Positions 8,202 to 17,715 of a DNA stretch of 26,556 nucleotides are shown one piece after another. Below the pieces are notes generated by a model, which did no database searches, was not told where the DNA came from, and saw only the letters and a list, made by a program, of their open reading frames with translations. Position numbers and translations under genes: made by a program. Origin of the DNA: Opitutia bacterium (GTDB lineage Bacteria; Verrucomicrobiota; Verrucomicrobiia; Opitutales; Coraliomargaritaceae); NCBI GenBank assembly GCA_003503355.1, contig DOCS01000111.1:1-26556 (forward strand). The letters run 5' to 3'. Position 1 is the stretch's first letter; every line of letters starts with the position of its first letter.

Positions 8202-9860
8202 CTATGCCAGCAGTTCTTCCGCGTGGGCACGCGCCGATTCGGAATGTCGATCGCCCAACATACGGGCCAGTTCGCCCAACCGTATATCACGGCTCTCGTG
8301 AATCGGCCCAATGCTGACCGTGGTCGAGTCGTCGTCCTGCGCTTTGGTGACTACAAAATGATTTTGCGCCAACGAGGCAACCTGTGGTAGGTGTGTCACG
8401 CACAGCACCTGGTGACGCCCCGAGAGCCTCGACAGCTCAGCCCCGACTGACCGACCGACCTCGCCGCCGACGTTGGCGTCGACCTCATCAAACACCAGCA
8501 GCGGCGTGGCGTCGGCCTCGGCGAGCACCGTCTTGAGCGCCAGCATGACGCGCGCGGTCTCACCACTGGATGCAATCTTATTCAGCGGCAACAGCTCCTG
8601 CCCGGCATTGGGCGCAAACAGGAACGCACAGCGACAATTGCCACACTCCTGCAATTCAGCTTCGTCAACCATCTCGATTTCGAGACGGGCTTTCTTGAAG
8701 CCTAAAGCTTTCAACAGCGCAGCTGCTTTTTCAGCCAATACCTTGGCCACTTGCTCGCGTGCCTTACGCAGCGTCGCGGCTTGCTTGTGCAGTCGTTGCG
8801 CCTGCTTCGCCGCTGCTGCCCGCCGTCGCTTGAGCACGCCTTCGATGTCGCCCTGCACGGCTAGCTTTTGCGCCAGCTCCTCGCGCTTGACCAGCACCGC
8901 CTCAACACTGCCGCCATATTTGCGGCGCACTTCCTGCCACAGATTCATGCGCTCCGCAGTGGCTTCGGCCGATTCCGCATCAAATTCAAAATCACTCGAA
9001 AGGCGCCCGGTTTCATCGCCAAGATCCTCTAGCTCGATCAGCAAGCTACGGGCGCGCTCGAGCAGCGGCTCCGAATCCGTATCGAGTGCCACCAGCGACT
9101 CGTAGCGCCCAACCAGCATACTGAGCGTTTCGCTGAGTCCTTGATCGCCAGATAAACCTTCGACGCATTCGGCGGCCAGTGCGACCAACTCCTGACCACT
9201 GGACATACGCGTGTAAATGCGTTCCAACTCCTCGATCGAATCCTCAGACACCGCAACACTGTCGATCTTGTTGATCTGCTTGCGCACGAAATCAATCTCA
9301 TCCTGATCCAAGCGATCGCCGGATTCGAGCGCGTCGATTTCTTTAAGCGCCGCACGCCATATGCGATAGCCCGCTTGATATGTGGCGAGCGAGTCGGCAT
9401 TGCCGGCATACAGGTCGAGCATCTCCAACTGGCGGCGTTCTTGAAAAAGTTTTTGCGGCTCACCCGGGCCATGAAAATCGACCCAGGCCTCCCCCAGTCG
9501 CTGCAATTGGGTGAGCGTCGCCATACTGCCATTAATCTGCACGCGCGGCATTTTCTTGCGATGAATACTGCGCTGCAGCAATAGCACGCCCTCTTCACAG
9601 CTCGGCAAGCCCGTTGCCGTCAGCAGTGCATCCATCTCTGCGGAATCTTCAAAATATAATGCCGCCTCCACGTCGAGTTGATCGGTGCCCTGGCGAATCA
9701 TGGTCTTGTCCGTACGCGCACCAGAGAGCAGCCCTAAGGCACCGAGCAGCACACTCTTACCTGCCCCTGTCTCGCCGGTTACCGCGGTAAAGCCCGTATC
9801 TAACTCAAGCGTCACTTCATCGAGAAGGGCGAGGTTCTTTATTTTAAGATATTGTAACAT
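8202..9860 (-). CDS. recN: DNA repair protein RecN
   Basis: RecN is an SMC-like ATPase that acts early in double-strand break repair. From ATG 9860 (MLQYLKIKNLALLDEVTLEL) the protein has 552 residues, equal to E. coli RecN. A TTG at 9887 would overlap the upstream gene. Walker A is GETGAGKS (29-36). A long Arg/Lys/Glu-rich coiled-coil middle (about 150-360) follows, then the ABC signature region SSGETARVMLALK (~429) and Walker B PLLVFDEVDANVGG (~452), with the VTHLPQVAS motif afterwards. The Q-loop segment reads DFHGPGEPQKLF where most RecN proteins have a HGQHxHQ-type sequence. The gene begins 10 bp after the YIP1-like gene on the same strand, so the two are probably cotranscribed. Confidence 0.95.
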   Translation of the reverse strand: MLQYLKIKNLALLDEVTLELDTGFTAVTGETGAGKSVLLGALGLLSGARTDKTMIRQGTDQLDVEAALYFEDSAEMDALLTATGLPSCEEGVLLLQRSIHRKKMPRVQINGSMATLTQLQRLGEAWVDFHGPGEPQKLFQERRQLEMLDLYAGNADSLATYQAGYRIWRAALKEIDALESGDRLDQDEIDFVRKQINKIDSVAVSEDSIEELERIYTRMSSGQELVALAAECVEGLSGDQGLSETLSMLVGRYESLVALDTDSEPLLERARSLLIELEDLGDETGRLSSDFEFDAESAEATAERMNLWQEVRRKYGGSVEAVLVKREELAQKLAVQGDIEGVLKRRRAAAAKQAQRLHKQAATLRKAREQVAKVLAEKAAALLKALGFKKARLEIEMVDEAELQECGNCRCAFLFAPNAGQELLPLNKIASSGETARVMLALKTVLAEADATPLLVFDEVDANVGGEVGRSVGAELSRLSGRHQVLCVTHLPQVASLAQNHFVVTKAQDDDSTTVSIGPIHESRDIRLGELARMLGDRHSESARAHAEELLA

Positions 9861-9870
9861 GGCTAAATAA

Positions 9871-10440
9871 TTAGGCGATTGAGCCAAACAGATTGGCCAA
9901 GAACTGAGCGAACAGCGTCAACGGGAACAGGCTGACAAGCATGGTCACCACCAAACATAGAAAGGTCTTCAGCGCGCTCAACCGCAACGCCGCTGAAAGC
10001 GACAGCAGTAGGATTACGTAACCATAAACGAACACGACGAAGAACAGCGGTGCGTAGCTGACGATCACTTCGGGCTCCATCTGCGCACCGATCATAAAGG
10101 AGAGCACCATCGAGAGCAGCGTCCATGGCAACAAACTGAGCCCGAGCGCGGTGCGTGTGTCTTGCTGCGTGGCTTCGGCACCAAACCAACGACCAAAATT
10201 ACGCGTCAACCAGCCGAACAGATACAAACCGATCACCCCAGCCAGTCCCCCGAGAACAAATGGCAAGGGTCCCGATTCCGCCTGCCCATGCGTGGACTGC
10301 CCACCCTGCACCGCACCGAAAAAGGCTGCGATCATCACTGCCGCAGTGTGTCCCTGCCCGGCATCAAGTAGCACGCGCATGGAACTGGCGGGTTTATACC
10401 ACAGTAAGAGTAGAGGAGTTTGGGTGTTTTTAGTGCTCAT
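9871..10440 (-). CDS. YIP1-family-like polytopic membrane protein
   Basis: The product has 189 residues from ATG 10440 (MSTKNTQTPLLLLWYKPASS). Upstream in-frame starts would run into the divergent ABC-F promoter region. The start has the W-x-x-P motif that often opens YIP1/DUF1282 proteins. It is followed by five or so hydrophobic segments: VMIAAFFGAV, PFVLGGLAGVIGLYLFGWL, LGLSLLPWTLLSMVLSFMI, APLFFVVFVYGYVILLLSLS and FLCLVVTMLVSLFPLTLFAQ. A TRNFGRWFGAEATQQDTRTA loop lies between membrane segments 2 and 3, as in YIP1 proteins. Function in bacteria is poorly known. It precedes recN by 10 bp, though no functional link is evident. The family assignment comes from overall pattern only. Confidence 0.65.
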   Translation of the reverse strand: MSTKNTQTPLLLLWYKPASSMRVLLDAGQGHTAAVMIAAFFGAVQGGQSTHGQAESGPLPFVLGGLAGVIGLYLFGWLTRNFGRWFGAEATQQDTRTALGLSLLPWTLLSMVLSFMIGAQMEPEVIVSYAPLFFVVFVYGYVILLLSLSAALRLSALKTFLCLVVTMLVSLFPLTLFAQFLANLFGSIA

Positions 10441-10568
10441 TTGTCCAAGTACTTTTAAAAAAAAACAGAATGCTTCACATATGCAAGTCTGTGTCGATAC
10501 GAAGGCTGATTTAAAAGTTCCTTTTGCTTTGCCTCTTGCGCGGCATCGGCGAACCTCTGCCACTTCCC

Positions 10569-12503
10569 ATGCTTACCTTCTCTAAACTCAGCAAAGGCTT
10601 CGGCCCCAAGACACTCTTCACCGATATCTCGTTCCGTATCCTGCAAGGCGAGCGCATCGGCCTGGTCGGCCCCAACGGAGCCGGTAAGACCACCCTCTTT
10701 TCCATCATCCTAGGCAGCACCGAGCCGGACCAGGGCAAAGTGGAACTGGACCGCGGCACGATCATCGGCTTCCTGCCACAGGAGAGTGCGCCCGCCGGCG
10801 AAGAAACCGTCGCCGAACTGGCCACTTCGATTTCTCCGGAATTTGTCACCATTTACAATACACTGCGCGCCTTCCCCGACCCCGATTCGCAGGAACGGAT
10901 CGACGCACAGGAGCAGTTTGTCGACCTCGACGGTTACACACTGGAAGCCAAGGCGAAGCGCATCCTGGCTGGTCTCGCCTTTCGACCGGAAGACTTCGAC
11001 AAACCCGCGCATACCCTCAGCGGCGGCTGGATTATGCGCGCGCACTTGGCGCGACTGTTAGTGATGGAGCCCGACCTGCTGATGCTGGATGAGCCGACCA
11101 ATCACTTGGACCTCGAGACACTCGGCTGGTTTCAGGGCGAATTGAAACGCTACCCGGGCGCCATCCTGACAATCTCGCACGACCGTGAATTCCTCAACGG
11201 CATCTGCGGTGGCATCATCGAAATCGCCCACGGGCAACTGCAACGCTACCACGGCAACTACGACGTCTACCTCAGTCAAAAGGCTGAACGTGTCGCGCAG
11301 CACCTTGCCGCCTACAATAATCAGCAGCGAGAGATCGCGCATCTGGAAGATTTTGTGCGCCGCTTCCGCGCCAAGGCATCGAAAGCCTCGCAAGCGCAGG
11401 CACGCATGAAGCAGCTGGAAAAGATGGAGCGCATAGCGCCACCCGAAAGCGCCGAAGACACCATTTCATTCAGTTTCCCGCAGCCACAACGTAGCGGGCA
11501 ACGCGTCGCCACCTTTGAACATGTCAAACAAGCCTACGGTGACCATGTGGTTTACACCGACCTGAGTCTCACTATTGAGAAGCAGCAGCGCATCGTACTA
11601 GTCGGCCCCAATGGCGCAGGCAAATCGACTCTACTCAAAATCCTCGCCGGTAATGTCCCGATCCAAGGCGGCACCCGCGAACTCGGCCACAACGTCAGCG
11701 TCGGCTATTTCTCGCAGCAGCGCGTGGACGTGCTCAACCTCGAGCGCAGCGTGCTGGACGAGGCTATGGAGCGGGTCGAAACGGGCATGAACGAGCAAAA
11801 AGTGCGCGGCATCCTCGGTGCGTTCCTGTTTCGCGGCGAAGACGTGTTCAAGCCGGTCAAAGTACTTAGCGGAGGGGAAAAGAGCCGCCTCGCGCTGGTT
11901 AAGCTGCTGCTCGCGCCCCCCAATCTGCTGCTGCTCGACGAGCCGACCACCCACCTCGACATGCCGAGTATCGATGCACTGATCGGCGCGCTGAAGAGTT
12001 ACACCGGCACGATTGTCTTCGTCAGCCACGACGTGCACTTTATCCGCGCGATCGCCCAGCGCACCATTCAGATCCAAGCCGGCACCACCAACGACTACGC
12101 AGGCGATTACGATTATTACCTGCGCAAGTCGGAGGCGACTTCGGAACAGACTGGCTTGGTAGCAGGCATCAAAAATGCCCGCCCCGATTTTGAGGCGAAG
12201 CCCAAAAAACAAGCTAAGGTGGTGAGCGCGAAAGAACGCCGCCGGATCGAGGCCGAAAAGCGCAAACTTGAAGCCAAGGGCCGCAAAGGCGTGGAAAAAC
12301 GCGTCGCACGTCTCGAAGCTGAAATTCTCAAGCTTGAAGAAGACCAAGCGAAGGTCACCGAGCAACTCGGCAGCCCAAGCGCCTATTCCGACAAAAACAA
12401 GGCCAAAGAGCTCAACATCGAGTCGGCGCGCCTCTCAAAGCGCCTGCAGGAAAAGAACCAGGAATGGGAAGCGGCCGCTGAAGAATTGAGTCAGTTATTG
12501 TGA
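10569..12503 (+). CDS. ABC-F family ATPase (Uup/YheS-like)
   Basis: The 644-residue protein carries two ABC ATPase domains and no membrane segment, as in ribosome-associated ABC-F translation factors. Domain 1 has Walker A GPNGAGKT (34-41), signature LSGGWIMRAHLA (~149) and Walker B LLMLDEPTNHLD (~171). The inter-domain linker (about 240-300) is Arg/Lys/Gln-rich with RRFRAKASKASQAQARMKQL, the P-site tRNA interaction motif region. Domain 2 has GPNGAGKST (~346), LSGGEKSRLALVKLLL (~433) and LLLLDEPTTHLD (~454). A lysine-rich C-terminal coiled coil (about 555-640) resembles the Uup/YheS C-terminal domain. The ATG at 10569 fits the family start MLTFSKLSKGFG; the longer frame from 10524 does not. 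The gene is divergent from the YIP1-like gene. Whether it is Uup, YheS or another subgroup cannot be settled by eye. Confidence 0.92.
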   Translation: MLTFSKLSKGFGPKTLFTDISFRILQGERIGLVGPNGAGKTTLFSIILGSTEPDQGKVELDRGTIIGFLPQESAPAGEETVAELATSISPEFVTIYNTLRAFPDPDSQERIDAQEQFVDLDGYTLEAKAKRILAGLAFRPEDFDKPAHTLSGGWIMRAHLARLLVMEPDLLMLDEPTNHLDLETLGWFQGELKRYPGAILTISHDREFLNGICGGIIEIAHGQLQRYHGNYDVYLSQKAERVAQHLAAYNNQQREIAHLEDFVRRFRAKASKASQAQARMKQLEKMERIAPPESAEDTISFSFPQPQRSGQRVATFEHVKQAYGDHVVYTDLSLTIEKQQRIVLVGPNGAGKSTLLKILAGNVPIQGGTRELGHNVSVGYFSQQRVDVLNLERSVLDEAMERVETGMNEQKVRGILGAFLFRGEDVFKPVKVLSGGEKSRLALVKLLLAPPNLLLLDEPTTHLDMPSIDALIGALKSYTGTIVFVSHDVHFIRAIAQRTIQIQAGTTNDYAGDYDYYLRKSEATSEQTGLVAGIKNARPDFEAKPKKQAKVVSAKERRRIEAEKRKLEAKGRKGVEKRVARLEAEILKLEEDQAKVTEQLGSPSAYSDKNKAKELNIESARLSKRLQEKNQEWEAAAEELSQLL

Positions 12504-12594
12504 CCTCCAATCAGCCTCTTTACGCTTTGTTAGTACTAAAACAAGGCCACATCGCGGTTTGAACTTTACACTAAGCAGCTTAACACAGTTACAT

Positions 12595-15500
12595 ATGCGT
12601 TCTGCGCTCCCCCTTCACCCGAACCAGCAGTCTATTTTGCTACTCCGTTTCCTCAAAAAATCACTTCCGATTGCAGCGCTACTGTGCTTAAGCTGCGTCA
12701 CCACTACCACGCGCCTCAATGCAATTGACGCCAGCCAACTCGGCATGTCGGAGTTGCAGAGCGAAGCTGATTCGCTGGTCAACCAAGGTAATTTGATACA
12801 GGCGATGCCGCTGCTCAAAGAGCTGATTATACGCGTCGAAGCGAGTAGCAATTCGGAAATTAAGCTCGATTTCCCAGTATTCTTAATCGGCACCGCCTAT
12901 ATTCAGAGCTATGTGGCGACAAACAAACCGACTGACCTCAGCGAAGCGCTCATTTGGTATGACAAACTAGAGCAAAAATACCCTTTCAGCGGCAAACTGA
13001 AAGGCGCACTCCTCAAGAAAATCTCGGTACTGCGCATCCTAAAGCGTGAACCCGAAGCCATCGAGCTGATGAAAAAGTTGCTCAGTGGTGCCTACCGCTT
13101 TCGCCTAAGCCAGAAGGAAACAACCCAACTCCTCAAAGATCTGACTCAAATCTACTACGGCAAATCAAACTGGGAGGAGGGACTGCCCGTCTTCACGCAG
13201 CTCTTGAATACCGCCGTCAACATCGATGATCAAGCTTGGGCGGGGGCCGCCAGCTTCGAGGCTTACATCGCTGAAAAGCGTCTCGATGATGCGATGTCAC
13301 TGCTGCCAGTCCTCGCACGCGAGTCTGAAATCCGCTATATGCCTCGCCTCAACGTCGCCCTGCTAAAGGCCAGCGACACTATGGTTGCTAAAAACCGCCT
13401 CGAAGACACCGCCATCCTACTCAGCTTGATCAAAACGACCGATATCATGATCGAGTATCAAGAAGCACAGGTGAAGAGCAAAGAGGCCACGATCAAATTC
13501 AGAACGGATATGGGCAAAGCGGACGAGAAAAACGAACGTCTGGGCCAAGAGGTCAAGCAACTCAAAGCCACTCTAAAGCAACTGCGCAAACTCCCAACCC
13601 TGCGCAGTGCTCTTCAGGTACGACGCGCACGTAACTATAGTAAGACCGCTCGCCTGTACGAGGCATTCTGGATGTTTTTCGACCTGATGAACGAAAATCC
13701 AAAAGAAGAGCAGATTCAATTCTACTATTACGCAACCTTCTCCAATGCACTGCGAATAAAGAAACTCGAAACCGCGATCGAAGTGGGCAAAGCTTATCGT
13801 AGTAAATTCCCCAAAGGCGACTTCTACTCTGACATCACGGTCGCATTGGTGAGCGCATTAAGACAGAGCGGTGACAAAGTCGAATGTGTTCAAATCGCCA
13901 AAGAGTTCCTCGACAATTATCCGTTAGAGCCAGCGTGCAACAATTTGCTGCTTATTTGGGCCAGCCACTTGATGGAGCACCAACAATTTAAAGAGCTCAT
14001 CCAACAAGCCAGTCGCTGGTTAGACAGACACACTGACCCGCTCTTTGAAGACGGTCTCTACTACTGGCGCGGCATCGGCGAACTCCAAAGCAGCCAATTC
14101 CCCAACGCAGTTAAAAGCTTTGACGGCTTACTGAAGAAATTCCCAACCAGTGTCTACGCAGAGGATGGGTTACTGCGCAAAGGTGCTTGCCAATACTATG
14201 CACAGGACTTCGAAGAAGCGCGCGAAACACTCCTCAAATACACCAAACAATACCCCAATGGTACTTCGACGGATCAGGCTTTCTTCTTTCTCGGTGAAAT
14301 CGAAAATCTTGCCAGCAATTTCGAACTGGCACTCGAACATTTTAAGAAGGCCGACGAAATCACCACCCTACAAGACATTCACAACGGTGCCGCATTCAGC
14401 ACGGGAATGATTTATGAAGTACTTCAACGCTACGATGACATGGTCACGCACTTCCAGGCCTATATCGATCGCTTCGGCGAAGAGGGCCGTCTGACGGATG
14501 CAGTTCTCCAACTCGGCCGCGCCTATGAATACCTCCGCAAGCCATGCCAAATGCTGACGCTCTACCGTGAATTCATACAAAAGTACGCGACAGACACTCA
14601 GAAACTCGGTGTTGATGCACTGATTGAAAGCTATGCCGAGAAGTATAATACCAACAAAGCAACCCTAGAAAAAACCGTCGAGTTCCTGGACGCCCTAGAC
14701 GAGGACATCGAATTCCGCACCAAGATTGTTACCGATCGCGGATTTTTGTTTGAGTATTTTTATGGCAACAGCGTTTTAGACCAAACTCTCTATAACCGCC
14801 TGCGGTCCCATCCACAGTTTGGCGAGTGGCTAATCGAAGACCTCACTCCGATCAATGAAGTCACTGCGATCTACCGCAAGCAACTCGCCGAATACCCCCC
14901 AGAAACTCCGGCTGAATTTTTCCGCGATCGTTTGGTTCGTGAGAAGATAGCCAAACAGCCAATAGCAGAGACGCGGATGCTCATGGGCCTTTATCGTAGT
15001 GATGTCGAGATACCCCCCACGAAGTCCTACGACTCCGCCTTCTTGGATCAGGTGAGCCCGCGCATGCTGCTCTATATTGCCGACTATTCTCGCGCGGACC
15101 GCCTAAACTTTGCCATCGAAGCTTGGAACAAAGTACTGACGAAGTATTCAACCGACGATGCCGCGATCGTTGCCTATATGCGACTGGCCAGCGTCAGTGA
15201 TGAACGTGGTGACAAATCCGCTGCGTTCGATTATCTGGAGTCGATCGTAACTCAATTTTCGGGCACACCAAAACTACCGGGAGTCATCCTCCGCCAAGGA
15301 GAACTGCTCTCCGCGATGGGTCGCGGCGAAGAGGCGCGCGAAAAATATCAGTATATCCTACGCGTACCAGACTGGCGCGGCATCATCCATGCGCGCGCAT
15401 TGTTCCAAACGGGCGAGGCGTACATGGCAGAAGACATGTATGCCGAAGCACACGGATTTTTCGAACGCACGTTCCTCGGCTACTCTCAACTTGGAGAATG

Positions 15501-15663
15501 GTGTGCACGTGCCTACCTCGCCGATGCCGAAGCTCTGTTGGGCTTAGGCTCAACAACTGATGCGATCGCCACCCTGACAGAAGCTCGAGATACAATTGCA
15601 GCATCGGCATTTCCGGAACTCATGGAGTCTATCATAGCCAAGCTAAAGGAATTACAACCATGA
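12595..15663 (+). CDS. Large exported TPR protein, first gene of the exb operon
   Basis: The product has 1022 residues from ATG 12595; a TTG at 12559 would add 12 residues. The N-terminus has a hydrophobic segment (FLKKSLPIAALLCLSCV) and a likely signal peptidase site near RLNA-IDAS. A lipobox is not canonical because position -3 is Cys. Helical TPR-like repeats fill most of the chain, clearest at 480-600 (for example FEDGLYYWRGIGELQSSQFP) and 820-1000. A charged coiled coil at about 282-335 includes KNERLGQEVKQLKATLKQLR. The pattern resembles BamD/CpoB-type periplasmic TPR proteins, but the protein is much longer. Its stop overlaps the next start (ATGA), so translation is coupled. With ExbB/ExbD downstream, it may link the motor to the cell wall or outer membrane (inference). 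Confidence 0.8.
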   Translation: MRSALPLHPNQQSILLLRFLKKSLPIAALLCLSCVTTTTRLNAIDASQLGMSELQSEADSLVNQGNLIQAMPLLKELIIRVEASSNSEIKLDFPVFLIGTAYIQSYVATNKPTDLSEALIWYDKLEQKYPFSGKLKGALLKKISVLRILKREPEAIELMKKLLSGAYRFRLSQKETTQLLKDLTQIYYGKSNWEEGLPVFTQLLNTAVNIDDQAWAGAASFEAYIAEKRLDDAMSLLPVLARESEIRYMPRLNVALLKASDTMVAKNRLEDTAILLSLIKTTDIMIEYQEAQVKSKEATIKFRTDMGKADEKNERLGQEVKQLKATLKQLRKLPTLRSALQVRRARNYSKTARLYEAFWMFFDLMNENPKEEQIQFYYYATFSNALRIKKLETAIEVGKAYRSKFPKGDFYSDITVALVSALRQSGDKVECVQIAKEFLDNYPLEPACNNLLLIWASHLMEHQQFKELIQQASRWLDRHTDPLFEDGLYYWRGIGELQSSQFPNAVKSFDGLLKKFPTSVYAEDGLLRKGACQYYAQDFEEARETLLKYTKQYPNGTSTDQAFFFLGEIENLASNFELALEHFKKADEITTLQDIHNGAAFSTGMIYEVLQRYDDMVTHFQAYIDRFGEEGRLTDAVLQLGRAYEYLRKPCQMLTLYREFIQKYATDTQKLGVDALIESYAEKYNTNKATLEKTVEFLDALDEDIEFRTKIVTDRGFLFEYFYGNSVLDQTLYNRLRSHPQFGEWLIEDLTPINEVTAIYRKQLAEYPPETPAEFFRDRLVREKIAKQPIAETRMLMGLYRSDVEIPPTKSYDSAFLDQVSPRMLLYIADYSRADRLNFAIEAWNKVLTKYSTDDAAIVAYMRLASVSDERGDKSAAFDYLESIVTQFSGTPKLPGVILRQGELLSAMGRGEEAREKYQYILRVPDWRGIIHARALFQTGEAYMAEDMYAEAHGFFERTFLGYSQLGEWCARAYLADAEALLGLGSTTDAIATLTEARDTIAASAFPELMESIIAKLKELQP

Positions 15664-16817
15664 GTCGCCCCACCGCCCTATTCATGACAGCCCCTCACAT
15701 AAGGATGCGTTTCTTCCCCCTTAAAGCCCTGCTTGTTGCCGCGTTCTCAATCGGCTACGTCTGTTCCAGCTTCGGCGCCAACCCCCACTGGGAGAAGTTA
15801 GGCACCCAGCCCGTCTACATTCAACAAATCCGCGCCCGCTCGGAGCAAACTCTCAAATTCATCGGGTTTGAAGATGGTCGGCTCATTGCTGAGGTAGACG
15901 TTGACGGAAGAATCGGCGAAATGTCGATGCCAGTCAGTGAAACGATGGCCAGCTCACTTCGCTTCGACTTAGCGGTGATGGAAGAAGCCAAGGACGTAAT
16001 ACGCAAAGAGAAATTCTCGGCTGCGACCGAACTCTTACGTCCGAAGGTCTACCCGCTGATCAAATTCCATCAAGTTCCGGAAATCCTGCGGCCGCTGCAC
16101 GCCTCCATTCGGACATTGCTCAATTGCTTAGTTAGCGAAGGGCAACTCGCCGAGGCCGATGATTTGATCAATCGCCTCGCTCTCGATAAGGTCGACATCA
16201 AGTACAGTGAGATTGCCATTCGCCTGATGCAGGCACATCTGGACGATAAGAATTTTACAGCTGCCGCGCGAATCGCCCAGTTCGTGCCCAAACATGGTGA
16301 TTATTCAGTGAACATCAGCCCGATAATCAAGGCAGCCGATGCGCTGCGCGGTGCCGGCGATTATGAAGCAGTCATCCCTCTCTACCGTGAAATCGTAGAC
16401 ATCGTCCCTGATGCAGCGAGAACGGACATTCGGATGTGGCTGGCTTACAGCCTGGTACTCGCCGAACGCGTGGATGAAGCATCCCCGATCATTGATTCCA
16501 TGCAGGAACCAAAGAGCACTGAACGCGCCTACTCTTTGTACAAGCTGCTCCAAGGCTCGCGAGACCACCGCAAAAAGAACTTTGAGAGTGCACTCGATTT
16601 GCTCACTCGCGGGTTTGTACGCGCACAAACTTCCTACGTGTGGGTGCCCGAAATGCTCTACTTAATCGGCGATTGCTACGCAAAGAATGATGCACCAAAG
16701 TCAGCAAGAAATGTGTGGTCCGAAATCACAGTCCTCTATCCAGAATCGCCTTGGGCAACACGGGCTGCAGATGCTGCGATTAAATTACCTAAAGAACGCC
16801 TACTGGACATGGATTAA
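15660..16817 (+). CDS. Exported TPR-like protein, second gene of the exb operon
   Basis: The product has 385 residues from ATG 15660, which overlaps the upstream stop by ATGA. An internal ATG at 15705 (MRFFPLKALLVAAFSIGYVC) would give a more compact signal peptide cleaved near FGA-NPHW, so the true start is unsure. After the leader comes a short beta-like region (about 40-95: QPVYIQQI, TLKFIGFEDGRLIAEVDVDG), then helical repeats to the end (for example EAVIPLYREIVDIVPDAART and SALDLLTRGFVRAQTSYVWV). The last repeat, LIGDCYAKNDAPKSARNVWS, is typical TPR and is followed by an SPWATRAAD motif like the end of BamD/YbgF repeats. Probably periplasmic. Its role with the ExbBD proteins is inferred from the operon only. 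Confidence 0.75.
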   Translation: MSRPTALFMTAPHIRMRFFPLKALLVAAFSIGYVCSSFGANPHWEKLGTQPVYIQQIRARSEQTLKFIGFEDGRLIAEVDVDGRIGEMSMPVSETMASSLRFDLAVMEEAKDVIRKEKFSAATELLRPKVYPLIKFHQVPEILRPLHASIRTLLNCLVSEGQLAEADDLINRLALDKVDIKYSEIAIRLMQAHLDDKNFTAAARIAQFVPKHGDYSVNISPIIKAADALRGAGDYEAVIPLYREIVDIVPDAARTDIRMWLAYSLVLAERVDEASPIIDSMQEPKSTERAYSLYKLLQGSRDHRKKNFESALDLLTRGFVRAQTSYVWVPEMLYLIGDCYAKNDAPKSARNVWSEITVLYPESPWATRAADAAIKLPKERLLDMD

Positions 16818-16873
16818 TCAATCCTTACACTTAGCACTTACTCCATACACAAGCCTTTCATAAAAACCATACC

Positions 16874-17680
16874 ATGACACACGCCAAGCTCCGCCTCCTA
16901 CCTACCTTTATCGCCATCGCGCTATTTTCCATGATCGCTATGTGGGCATTACCACAATCGTTGCATGCACAGTCGGATACCGAGGCCGGCGTTGAATCAA
17001 GCGAGGAAGCTGAAGCCGAAGGGCCTCAAGCCAGCGAGCAATCCCTGATTGATATGTGGAAGAATGGCGGGTGGGCGATGTATCCGCTAACATTGCTTTC
17101 GGTCTCAGCCTTCGGCTTGATCGTCTACAACTTCATGGCAGTCAGCGTGAAACAACTGATACGACCCGACGTGCTGCCGCAAATCGATGAAGCGCTGCGC
17201 GCCTTGGATATCGAGACAGCCCGCAACATCTGTAGCGAACACCCCGCACCCTCAACCAATATTGTTTACGCCGCCCTAGCACGAGTGGACCTATATCGCT
17301 ACGATTCGAACCAAGTCAAAGAGGCGATCGAGGAGTCCGCAGCTGAGGAACTCGCGGGCCCATTCGTGTTGATCAACTACCTATCGGTGATCGGTTCACT
17401 GGCCCCGATGGTTGGACTGCTCGGTACCGTTTCTGGTATGGTCAAGGCCTTCCAAGTGATCGGATCGGAGGGTGCGGCTAATGCGCAAGCACTTGCGGGT
17501 AATATTTCGGAAGCCTTGATCACCACCGCCAGCGGGATGATCGTCGGTATTCCCGCGATGTTCTTCTTCTTCTTCTTTAAGAATAAGTACGGAAAGATTA
17601 CTTCCCGCGTCGCACGCGTTTCGGGTGACTTGCAGTTTACACTGACCACTGCGGTGAGTAATCATCAGCACAGCGAGTAA
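16874..17680 (+). CDS. exbB: ExbB/TolQ/MotA-type proton channel protein
   Basis: ExbB-type proteins form a pentameric inner-membrane channel that, with ExbD, turns proton flow into mechanical work. The 268-residue protein has an extra N-terminal signal peptide (1-33, cleaved near LHAQ) and an acidic linker rich in Glu/Ala (34-56), seen in the long ExbB forms. TM1 is at about 66-90. A cytoplasmic domain (95-160) follows. TM2 (164-192) contains SLAPMVGLLGTVSGMVKAF with Thr185, and TM3 (212-235) contains EALITTASGMIVGIPAM with Glu213 and Thr217/218, matching the channel residues of the family. TM3 ends in six Phe coded by (TTC)5-TTT, an odd homopolymer. The gene lies 56 bp after the TPR gene and 35 bp before exbD. 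Confidence 0.94.
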   Translation: MTHAKLRLLPTFIAIALFSMIAMWALPQSLHAQSDTEAGVESSEEAEAEGPQASEQSLIDMWKNGGWAMYPLTLLSVSAFGLIVYNFMAVSVKQLIRPDVLPQIDEALRALDIETARNICSEHPAPSTNIVYAALARVDLYRYDSNQVKEAIEESAAEELAGPFVLINYLSVIGSLAPMVGLLGTVSGMVKAFQVIGSEGAANAQALAGNISEALITTASGMIVGIPAMFFFFFFKNKYGKITSRVARVSGDLQFTLTTAVSNHQHSE

Positions 17681-17715
17681 TCTTCGCTCAAATTAATAAC
17701 AGCTTTTTATAACCG

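Noticed and set aside
11631..12365. 244-residue open frame on the minus strand
   Set aside because: It is antisense to the ABC-F gene with no recognisable motif, and arises from the codon bias of the real gene.
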